NCBI GenBank assembly: GCA_017643325.1
Contig: JAEPNS010000013.1
Span: 1-20,162 of the forward strand
DNA: 20,162 bases
Source: Alphaproteobacteria bacterium
GTDB lineage: Bacteria; Pseudomonadota; Alphaproteobacteria; UBA6615
Direction: 5' to 3'
Made by a program: the position numbers and the translations under genes. Below the pieces are notes generated by a model. The model had not been told where the DNA came from and did no database searches. It saw only the letters and a program-made list of their open reading frames with translations. Shown piece after piece: positions 14,512 through 20,162 of the stretch (within the stretch, counting starts at the first letter, position 1; the number at the start of each line of letters is the position of its first letter).

Positions 14512-15852
14512 CTAGCCTTTCCCTTCGCCAACTTCAAGCGCCGCGCGCCGCCACCGGATCACCACTTCGGCACCCGAAACGCGCCCCGCGTCGCGCGCAT
14601 TCGCGAACCGCAGCATCGCCCCGGTCCGCTCCAGCAGGGACTGGGCGATAAAAATCCCCAGGCCCATATGTCCGTCGCCGCGCATGGAGATGTACGGCTC
14701 TCCGATCCGGTCGAGGATTCCCGGCGAGAAACCGGGCCCGTCGTCACGCACCTCGACCCGCGCCTCGCTTTCGTCCCAGGACACCTCGATGGATACTGCC
14801 CTTTGTCCGAACTGAACCGCGTTCTGGATCACATTGCCGAGCCCGTGCAGCAATTCCGGGCTCCGGCGCACGAGCGGTTCCGGGCTGTCATCGACGGCCG
14901 CCGCGAGGATATCGATGGCGATGCCGTCGCGCCGGTGCCGCTCCGCGGCGGCGGCCACGAGGTCCGAGAACATGGCCGTCGCCATCGGGTCCCCGGGCTC
15001 CCAGGTCTCCGGCGCGCGCCCCAGACCGGCGAGGATATCCCGGCAGCGGTCGACTTCCTCCCGCAGGATGCGGATATCCTCCCAGTACGGGCTGTCGGCA
15101 GGCACATCGCGCGCAAGTTCCTTCGCGGTGACGGCGATCGTGGCGAGGGGGCTGCCCAGCTCGTGGGCCGCCGCCGCCGAAAGCGCGCCGACCGCAGACA
15201 GCTCCTGCTCGCGGGCGAGCGCAAGCTGGATCGCCGCCAGCGCATCGGACATGGCCCGAACCTCGGCCGCCACGCTGCTCACGAATCCCGCGAGGAAGAG
15301 CGTGCCGACAACCAGTGCGGTCCACAGCCCCCCAAGGTAGACCGGCGGAAGCTGCAGGCCGGGCGCCTCCCATGGCAGCGGCAGGTGATGGAAGGACAGC
15401 ACGCTCGCCGCCAGGATCACGAACACCGCCAGAATCGCCGTCGATTGACGGCTCAGGATCGTCGCCGATGCGGTGACGGGGCCGAGAAACAGCAGGGAGA
15501 AGGGGTTGCCGAGGCCGCCGGTCAGGTAGAGGAGCACGGCCAGCTGCGCGATGTCGAAGGCGAGGTAGACGGCGACTTCCAGCTCGCCGAGGCGCCCGCG
15601 CGCCGGACGCCGGAACGTCATCACCACGTTGATGAGCACCGAGGCGCCGACCGCCCCCAGTGCCGCGTCGATCGGCAGGTCCCACCCCAGCACGAACTGC
15701 ACGGTCAGGAGCGCGGCGAGCTGGCCGGCGATGGCGATCCACCGGATCCAGATGAGCGTGCGCAGGCGCACCTGGCGCGCGGCCGGATGTTGTCCGCCCG
15801 GCGGTGACAGCCTATTTTCCGCCGGGCCGGTCGAGAGATCGGTCTGGGCCAT
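14512..15852 (-). CDS. regB: Redox-sensing histidine kinase, RegB/PrrB/ActS family
   Basis: Membrane sensor kinase of 446 residues that phosphorylates RegA. About six TM helices in the N-terminal half; the quinone-binding motif GGLGNPF at residues 112-118 (family GGxxNPF). The phospho-acceptor box AAAHELGSPLATI carries His230, and the redox box EEVDRCRDIL carries Cys270, exactly 40 residues later, the same spacing as His225 and Cys265 of Rhodobacter capsulatus RegB. ATPase motifs follow: N-box GNVIQNAVQFG, G1 VRDDGPGFSP, G2 GDGHMGLGIFIAQSLLERTG. The open frame runs on to 16137, but that would overlap the ABC gene on the other strand; ATG 15852 gives the family length. ATG 15894 overlaps the ABC start and is less likely. 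Only 40 bp separate the two divergent starts. Confidence 0.95.
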   Translation of the reverse strand: MAQTDLSTGPAENRLSPPGGQHPAARQVRLRTLIWIRWIAIAGQLAALLTVQFVLGWDLPIDAALGAVGASVLINVVMTFRRPARGRLGELEVAVYLAFDIAQLAVLLYLTGGLGNPFSLLFLGPVTASATILSRQSTAILAVFVILAASVLSFHHLPLPWEAPGLQLPPVYLGGLWTALVVGTLFLAGFVSSVAAEVRAMSDALAAIQLALAREQELSAVGALSAAAAHELGSPLATIAVTAKELARDVPADSPYWEDIRILREEVDRCRDILAGLGRAPETWEPGDPMATAMFSDLVAAAAERHRRDGIAIDILAAAVDDSPEPLVRRSPELLHGLGNVIQNAVQFGQRAVSIEVSWDESEARVEVRDDGPGFSPGILDRIGEPYISMRGDGHMGLGIFIAQSLLERTGAMLRFANARDAGRVSGAEVVIRWRRAALEVGEGKG

Positions 15853-15892
15853 GTCGATACGCGGTCCCGATGAATCGTGAAACTGGACCTGC

Positions 15893-16660
15893 ATGTTGCG
15901 GACGCCCGTCGTCAAAGTCGAGAACCTGACCAAACGCTTCGGCGCGGTGACCGCCGTCGGCGGCATTTCCTTCGAGATCCCGCGCGGGACCTGCGTCGGC
16001 CTGCTCGGCGGCAACGGGGCGGGGAAGACCACGACCATCGCGATGGTCATGGGCCTCCTGCTGCCCAGCGCGGGCCGGGTGGAGGTGCTGGGCGAGGACA
16101 TGCTGGCGCACCGGTTCCGCGTGCTGCCGCGCATCAACTTCTCGTCCCCCTACATGGAGCTGCCCCACCGGCTGACGATCGCGGAGAACCTGCGGATCTA
16201 CGCCGAACTTTACGAGGTGCCGGACCCGAAAGCGCGGATCGCCGAGATCGCGGAGACGCTCGACCTCGTGCCGCTGCTGACGCGGCCGTCCGGCCGGCTG
16301 TCGGCCGGGCAGAAGACGCGCGTGGGGCTCGCCAAGTCCCTTCTCAACGACCCGGAGTTCCTGGCGCTCGACGAGCCGACGGCCAGCCTCGATCCCGACA
16401 CGGCCGACCGCATCCGCGGCTACCTGGAGCGCTACCGGAGCGACAGCGGCGGCAGCATCCTTCTGGCCAGCCACAACATGGCGGAGGTGGAACGGCTGTG
16501 TGACGACGTGCTGATGATGCGCGCGGGCGAGATCGTCGACCGGGGTCCGCCCGCGGACCTGATCGCGCGCTACGGGCGCCAGAGCCTCGAGGAGGTCTTC
16601 CTCGATATTGCCCGCACCCCCGGCGGCGAGAACGCGCCGCCGGCGGAGGCGGCGCAGTGA
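15893..16660 (+). CDS. ABC-2 type transporter ATP-binding protein (NodI-like)
   Basis: 255-residue ATPase energising the permease encoded next to it. Walker A GGNGAGKTT at residues 39-47, signature LSAGQ near 136-140, Walker B FLALDE to Glu161, D-loop SLD, and switch His194 in ASHNM. At the Q-loop position (about 82-86) the sequence is INFSSPY, with no glutamine where most ABC ATPases have one. The N-terminal VKVENLTKRFGAVTAVGGISF is standard. The stop overlaps the permease start by 4 nt (GTGA), so they are translationally coupled. Substrate unknown; relatives export polysaccharides, lipids or drugs. Its start is 40 bp from that of regB, divergent, so their promoters must share or overlap sequence. 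Confidence 0.93.
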   Translation: MLRTPVVKVENLTKRFGAVTAVGGISFEIPRGTCVGLLGGNGAGKTTTIAMVMGLLLPSAGRVEVLGEDMLAHRFRVLPRINFSSPYMELPHRLTIAENLRIYAELYEVPDPKARIAEIAETLDLVPLLTRPSGRLSAGQKTRVGLAKSLLNDPEFLALDEPTASLDPDTADRIRGYLERYRSDSGGSILLASHNMAEVERLCDDVLMMRAGEIVDRGPPADLIARYGRQSLEEVFLDIARTPGGENAPPAEAAQ

Positions 16661-17481
16661 GCGTGGCGGGCGAAACCCGGATCCGCACGTTTTCCGCGCG
16701 GCGCGTGTTCGCGATGGTGCGGCGCTACTGGTACCTGCTCCGGGGATCCTGGCCGCGGATCGTCGAGCTGATGTACTGGCCGACGATCCAGATGATCATG
16801 TGGGGCTTCATCACGCTCCACCTGCGCGATACCTCGACCTGGGTTGCCGAGGCCGCCGGCGTGCTGCTCACCGGCGTGCTGCTGTGGGACATCCTGTTCC
16901 GCGGCCAGCTCGGCTACACGCTGTCCTTCCTCGAGGAGATGTATTCCCGCAACCTCGGCCAGCTGTTCGTCAGCCCGTTGCGGCCGATCGAGATGGTCGC
17001 CGCGCTCATGACGATCTCGCTGCTGCGCACGCTGATCGGGATCCTGCCCGCCGCCCTGCTCGCGATCCCGCTGTTTGCGTGGAACGTGTTCACGATCGGC
17101 CTCCCGCTGGTCGCCTTCTTCGCGATGCTCCTGGTCATGGGCTGGGCGGTCGGGATGATCGTGACGGCGCTGCTGCTGCGCGTCGGGCTCGGCGGCGAGA
17201 GCCTCGCCTGGTTCGTGATCTTCCTGCTGATCCCGGTCAGCGCGGTCTACTACCCCGTCGACGTCCTGCCGGTCTGGCTGCAGTGGATCGCCTTCGCGAT
17301 GCCGCCGGTCTACGTGTTCGAGGGCATGCGCGCGGTGCTGTTCGACGGCGTCTTCCGCTGGGACTATTTCGCCGCGGCGCTGGGCCTCAACCTCCTCTAT
17401 CTCGCGATCGGCGCCGCGACCTTCCTGTGGAGCTTCCACGTCGCGCGGCGCCGCGGGCTCTTGCTCGCCGGCGGGGAATAG
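16657..17481 (+). CDS. ABC-2 type transporter permease
   Basis: 274-residue inner-membrane subunit. It begins with GTG 16657, overlapping the ATPase stop by 4 nt. About six hydrophobic helices are visible (for example LTGVLLWDILFRGQLGYTL, TLIGILPAALLAIPLF, LVAFFAMLLVMGWAVGMIV). The block VIFLLIPVSAVYYPVDVLP resembles the conserved ABC-2 permease segment before the penultimate helix (family PxxxxxYPxxxLP). The partner ATPase and this layout indicate a full ABC exporter as a homodimer of each. Substrate is not evident. The ferritin-like gene starts 50 nt further on. Confidence 0.92.
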   Translation: MSVAGETRIRTFSARRVFAMVRRYWYLLRGSWPRIVELMYWPTIQMIMWGFITLHLRDTSTWVAEAAGVLLTGVLLWDILFRGQLGYTLSFLEEMYSRNLGQLFVSPLRPIEMVAALMTISLLRTLIGILPAALLAIPLFAWNVFTIGLPLVAFFAMLLVMGWAVGMIVTALLLRVGLGGESLAWFVIFLLIPVSAVYYPVDVLPVWLQWIAFAMPPVYVFEGMRAVLFDGVFRWDYFAAALGLNLLYLAIGAATFLWSFHVARRRGLLLAGGE

Positions 17482-17484
17482 GGG

Positions 17485-17507
17485 GAAAATTCGTCCGGCA
17501 CATTTTC
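17485..17507. promoter_or_regulatory. Inverted repeat upstream of EncFtn gene, candidate operator
   Basis: GAAAAT at 17485-17490 and its exact complement ATTTTC at 17502-17507, separated by 11 bp. It begins just after the permease stop and ends 24 nt before the EncFtn start codon. The A/T-rich arms stand out in this sequence. An iron- or redox-responsive regulator is a natural guess but no known box was matched. Confidence 0.3.
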
Positions 17508-17518
17508 TTCCTTCGAAA

Positions 17519-17524
17519 AGAGGA
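17519..17524 (+). promoter_or_regulatory. Strong ribosome binding site of the EncFtn gene
   Basis: AGAGGA, 7 nt before ATG 17532. It is the best Shine-Dalgarno in this part of the window and fixes the start of the 101-residue product against the longer frame that runs in from upstream. Confidence 0.75.
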
Positions 17525-17531
17525 CACCCCC

Positions 17532-17837
17532 ATGGCCAGCGACAACCTGCACGCCCCGCGCGAGCGCCTCAGCACCGAAACCCTGTCGATGCACCACGCC
17601 ATCGTCTCCCTCATGGAGGAGCTCGAGGCGGTGGACTGGTACCGGCAGCGCGCGGACGACTGCGAGGACGCCGAACTCAAGGCCATCCTGCTGCACAACA
17701 TGCGCGAGGAAATCGAGCACGCCGCCATGGCGCTCGAGTGGCTGCGCCGCAACAGCGACGATTTCGACAAGGAGCTGAAGGAGTACCTCTTCACCGAGGG
17801 CAGCATCGCGGCCCACGAGGAAGACGCCACGTCCTGA
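17532..17837 (+). CDS. Encapsulated-ferritin-like (EncFtn) ferroxidase without targeting peptide
   Basis: 101-residue two-helix ferritin-like protein closely resembling Rhodospirillum rubrum EncFtn (Rru_A0973). The block AIVSLMEELEAVDWY matches the R. rubrum sequence nearly residue for residue, with E29, E30, E32, W36 and Y37 equivalent to E31, E32, E34, W38 and Y39; HNMREEIEHAAMALEWLRR provides E60 and H63, equivalent to ferroxidase ligands E62 and H65. All iron-site ligands are therefore kept, and the protein should form the dimeric ferroxidase centre. In R. rubrum the chain continues to a C-terminal encapsulin-localisation peptide (of the SLGIGSL type); here it stops at EEDATS just after the family YLFTEG segment. 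No encapsulin shell gene follows; the next gene is 1 nt away. Start fixed by AGAGGA. Confidence 0.92.
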   Translation: MASDNLHAPRERLSTETLSMHHAIVSLMEELEAVDWYRQRADDCEDAELKAILLHNMREEIEHAAMALEWLRRNSDDFDKELKEYLFTEGSIAAHEEDATS

Positions 17838-17838
17838 C

Positions 17839-18366
17839 GTGACCCATGCGATCGACAGCATGCGGCGCGGCGACTGGACCGCGGTCCGCGCCATCTACGG
17901 CGAGGGGCTGGCGACCCGCCTCGCCGCCTTCATGACGAGCCCGCCCCGCTGGGGCGCGTGGAATGCCGGCCATCTCGAGGTCGGCCGGCTGGTCGCGCGC
18001 GGCGGGGACGGGGAGGTTCTCGGCTTCGCCGCGCTCTCGCCGGTGCCCGACACCTGAGGCGCGGCGGGGGTCGCTGAGGTCAGCGTCTACGTCCGTCCGG
18101 ATTCGCACCGCCAGGGGATCGGCGCGGCACTCCTCGAACACCTGGTCGGTGTCTCGGAAGCCGAGGGCTACTGGACCCTCCAGGGCCAGGTGATGGCGGA
18201 AAACCTCGCCAGCCGGACACTCCTGTCCGGGTCGGGCTTCCGCGAGGTCGGCCGGCGCGAACGCTACGGCCACATCGACGGCGTGTGGAGCGACGTGATC
18301 CTGTTCGAGCGGCGCAGCGCGCGCACGGGCGGGCCCGGATTGCTGACCCGCAGCTGCGAGGCCTGA
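17839..18366 (+). pseudogene. GNAT N-acetyltransferase interrupted by one in-frame TGA
   Basis: A single reading frame of 175 codons plus stop, except for TGA at 18055-18057 (codon 73). Before it, MRRGDWTAVRAIYGEGL and GEVLGFAALSPVPDT; after it, GVAEVSVYVRPDSHRQGIG with the acetyl-CoA-binding RQGIG turn, then MAENLASRTLLSGSGFREVG and GVWSDVILFERR. This order is that of the phosphinothricin/amino-acid acetyltransferase family, so the halves belong together. From memory of relatives, a Cys often occupies the interrupted position (DRCVYxGVAEV). The second half keeps G/C third positions, so any lesion is recent, or it is a base error, or the TGA is recoded. Start GTG 17839, 1 nt after EncFtn, or ATG 17860. 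Confidence 0.8.
18072..18085 (+). other. Small hairpin downstream of the in-frame TGA
   Basis: CGCTG-AGGT-CAGCG: five perfect pairs and a four-base loop, starting 14 nt after the TGA at 18055-18057 and with the loop 19 nt after it. It coincides with codons for the conserved AEVS segment, so coding constraint alone may explain it. Confidence 0.3.
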
Positions 18367-18399
18367 ACGGCGCGGGCCGGCCGGCGCGGACCGTCCCCC

Positions 18400-19011
18400 T
18401 CAGGGGACCAGCCACTCTCCGGACCATCCCTCGCCCGACCAGGAGAACCGCGCGCGGCGGTGGCCGCGGCGGTCGAGATACAGCCACTCGAGCGTCGTCA
18501 CCTGCAGCCGGACGACCATGAAATGCTCCGCGCCTTCGTTCGTCGCGTCCGCGTCGAACGCGACGTCCCCGGGATCGTCGAGCCGCGCGCCGGGCGCCTT
18601 CGTGACCTGGTAGCAGATGCGGCTGAACCAGCGCGTCGCCTCCCACGCCCGCACCGCCACACGATCGTCCGTGTGCAGGCTCGCGTCGGCATGCAGGCGC
18701 AGCTGGATTTTTTCCGACGGCGCGTAGACATGGAGGACCGCGTTCGGGTTCGCCCGCAGGTCGTCGACCTTGTCCGACCGGCGGTCGGTGTGGATGCGAA
18801 GCTGGCGCGCGGCCCGGTCGCACCCGCGCAACACGACGGTGCGGGCCTGCGGCGCACCGCCGGCATCCACGCTTGCGAGAACCGGCGTGTGGGCGGCGGC
18901 CGCCCGGTCGGCGACCCCGGCCTCGAGCAGCGCCCAGGCCGTCTCGAGCACCGCATCGAGATCGCTGTAGTGGTCCGGCGCCGCCCCGGTATCGTTCCCG
19001 TCTGCCGTCAA
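18400..19011 (-). CDS. Pyridoxamine 5'-phosphate oxidase-like flavoprotein
   Basis: 203-residue protein of the PNPOx-like split-barrel family, probably FMN-binding. Landmarks: VLASVDAGGAPQARTVVLRG, the RIHTDRRSDKVDDLRANP block typical of the FMN phosphate site (family xxTDxRSxK), LRLHADASLHTD and a C-terminal LEWLYLDRRGHRRARFSW. The short form with these motifs resembles the Alr4036-like group rather than true PdxH. No ATG is available at the expected place; TTG 19011 overlaps the cobT stop by 4 nt (TTGA) and is chosen as start, implying coupling to cobT. Convergent with the GNAT gene, 33 nt apart. Its substrate is unknown; a link to cobalamin is suggested only by the overlap. Confidence 0.82.
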   Translation of the reverse strand: MTADGNDTGAAPDHYSDLDAVLETAWALLEAGVADRAAAAHTPVLASVDAGGAPQARTVVLRGCDRAARQLRIHTDRRSDKVDDLRANPNAVLHVYAPSEKIQLRLHADASLHTDDRVAVRAWEATRWFSRICYQVTKAPGARLDDPGDVAFDADATNEGAEHFMVVRLQVTTLEWLYLDRRGHRRARFSWSGEGWSGEWLVP

Positions 19012-20078
19012 TTCGCCTTCCCGCTGACCCCCGCGCTCTCGAAGGTCGCCATGCCCGTGTGGCAGGCGAGCGCCGCGCGCACGACCTGGATCGCCAGCGC
19101 CGCGCCCGATCCCTCGCCGAGCCGCATGGCCAGCGCCAGCAGCGGCACCTTGTCCAGCTTCTCGCACAGCGCGCGGTGCGCCGGTTCCGCCGACAGGTGC
19201 CCGACCATGCAATGGTCGATGGCGTGTTCGTCGACGGCGTGCAGGACCGCCGCGGCCGCCGTGCAGGTGTAACCATCCAGCAGCACCGGCACGCCCGCGA
19301 GCCGCGCGGCGATGATGCCGCCCGCGATGGCGGCGATCTCGTGCCCGCCGAGCGCGCGCAGCACCTGGAGCGGGTCGCCGAGCAGGTCCGCGTTGGCGGC
19401 GACGCCCGCCTCGACCGCGGCGACTTTGGCCGCGAAGGCGTCCCCGGTGACGCCGGTGCCCGGGCCGACCCAGTCCGCCGCCGCGCCGCCGTAGAGCGCG
19501 TGGCACAGCGCGGCCGCCGACGTGGTGTTGCCGATGCCCATCTCGCCGAAGGCCATCAGCTCGACCCCCGCCTCGACCGACATCATCCCGTAGGCGATGG
19601 CCCGCGCCGCATCCTCCTCGCTCAAGGCAGGACCCTGCGTGAAGTCCGCCGTCGGTTCGTCGAGCGCCATCTCGTAGACCCGCAGGTCCGCGTCTGCGAG
19701 CTCGGTGAGCTGGTTGATCGCGGCCCCGCCGGCGTTTATGTTCGGCACCAACGGCCCCGTCACCGCGGAGGGCATGGCCGACACGCCGCGCGCGGCGACG
19801 CCGTGGTTCCCCGCGAACACGGCCACGCGGGCGTGGGTCACGTTCGGCGGCGTGCGGCCCTGCCACATCGCCACCCACTCGGTGATTTCCTCGAGCCGCC
19901 CGAGCGCGCCCGGCGGCTTGGTGAGCGTCGCCTCGCGTGCGCGCGTCTGCAGCACGGCGTCGACATCCGGCGCGGGGAAATCCGCGATGATCTTCCGGAT
20001 CTCCGCGAAGTCGGGGCCCTCGCGGCGGCCCGCCCCGTTGCTGCCGTTGGCGCCGTTCCCGCTGCTGCTGTCATTCAT
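19008..20078 (-). CDS. cobT: Nicotinate-nucleotide--dimethylbenzimidazole phosphoribosyltransferase CobT
   Basis: Makes alpha-ribazole phosphate from nicotinate mononucleotide and dimethylbenzimidazole for the lower ligand of cobalamin. 356 residues. Conserved segments: TKPPGALGRLEE (53-64), VFAGNHGVAARGVSAMP (87-103), VPNINAGGAAINQL, GEMGIGNTTSAAAL (178-191), GPGTGVTG, GGHEIAAIAGGI, LLDGYTCTAAA, and MRLGEGSGAALA with Glu322 matching the catalytic-base glutamate of Salmonella CobT. The first 17 residues are a Ser/Asn/Gly-rich tail ahead of the family start. The ATG at 20078 has no clear Shine-Dalgarno. The next gene, the PNPOx-like protein, overlaps its stop. Confidence 0.97.
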   Translation of the reverse strand: MNDSSSGNGANGSNGAGRREGPDFAEIRKIIADFPAPDVDAVLQTRAREATLTKPPGALGRLEEITEWVAMWQGRTPPNVTHARVAVFAGNHGVAARGVSAMPSAVTGPLVPNINAGGAAINQLTELADADLRVYEMALDEPTADFTQGPALSEEDAARAIAYGMMSVEAGVELMAFGEMGIGNTTSAAALCHALYGGAAADWVGPGTGVTGDAFAAKVAAVEAGVAANADLLGDPLQVLRALGGHEIAAIAGGIIAARLAGVPVLLDGYTCTAAAAVLHAVDEHAIDHCMVGHLSAEPAHRALCEKLDKVPLLALAMRLGEGSGAALAIQVVRAALACHTGMATFESAGVSGKAN

Positions 20079-20135
20079 GGGAGACCGTTCATCGATGCCG
20101 TTTCGGAAAGACGGGCGTTGTCCTATAAGTCCGGC

Positions 20136-20162
20136 ATGGATGCAAACACGGAAACCGAACCG
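20136..20162 (+). CDS. Possible start of a divergent gene, cut by the right edge
   Basis: ATG at 20136 opens nine codons (MDANTETEP) to the window end. A TATAAG hexamer at 20124-20129 lies just before it, so it may be a -10 box with a very short leader. In many alphaproteobacteria cobT is divergent from cobS or a phosphatase gene, but nine codons are too few to name it. Confidence 0.25.

Noticed and set aside
13621..15807. 728-residue + strand frame across the regBA/hprK genes
   Set aside because: Antisense of well-supported genes, with no recognisable domain.
18367..18399. GCCGGCCGGC palindrome in the convergent GNAT/PNPOx gap, considered as a bidirectional terminator
   Set aside because: No T-tract on either side, and self-complementary G/C runs are frequent at this base composition.

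Overview
The window reads as the chromosome of a high-GC alphaproteobacterium, probably Rhodospirillales-like. Lineage evidence is the RegB/RegA-type redox two-component pair, a Rhodospirillum-type EncFtn encapsulated-ferritin homologue, CobT, and strong G/C third-position bias in every gene. The lineage is an inference from gene families, not from a marker gene.

Positions 1-8693 hold an exopolysaccharide locus. On the + strand are the C-terminal half of a polyprenyl-phosphate sugar-1-phosphate transferase (cut by the left edge) and an O-antigen-ligase/Wzy-like polymerase. Converging on them on the - strand are a secreted protein of unknown function, a BBP2-type outer-membrane beta-barrel, a short Wza-like OPX lipoprotein, then (after a 402-429-bp AT-rich gap) a Wzc/ExoP-type chain-length regulator with tyrosine autokinase domain, and a small membrane-anchored protein of unknown function. 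Together they look like a Wzx/Wzy-type assembly and export line: lipid-linked repeat initiation, polymerisation, length control and export.

A 338-bp divergent intergenic region (8694-9031) with two overlapping perfect dyads separates this from a type I secretion pair on + (ABC exporter with a degenerate C39-like domain, and a HlyD-type adaptor). Converging on that pair is a four-gene - strand unit with gaps of 6-16 bp: regB, regA, an HprK-like kinase and a PqqD-family protein. RegB keeps both known redox-sensing elements (the GGxxNPF quinone motif and the redox-box Cys exactly 40 residues after the phospho-His).

Divergent from regB, on +, are an ABC-2 ATPase and permease overlapping by 4 nt, a 101-residue EncFtn-type ferroxidase lacking any encapsulin-targeting tail, and a GNAT acetyltransferase interrupted by one in-frame TGA. 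The right end holds a - strand pair, cobT and a PNPOx-like flavoprotein, coupled by a 4-nt TTGA overlap, and possibly the first nine codons of a divergent + strand gene.

The points most worth a second look are the EncFtn without shell or targeting peptide, the TGA inside the GNAT with a hairpin downstream, the redox-kinase/HprK/PqqD operon, and the short OPX paired with a beta-barrel. No rRNA, tRNA, CRISPR array or insertion sequence was seen.
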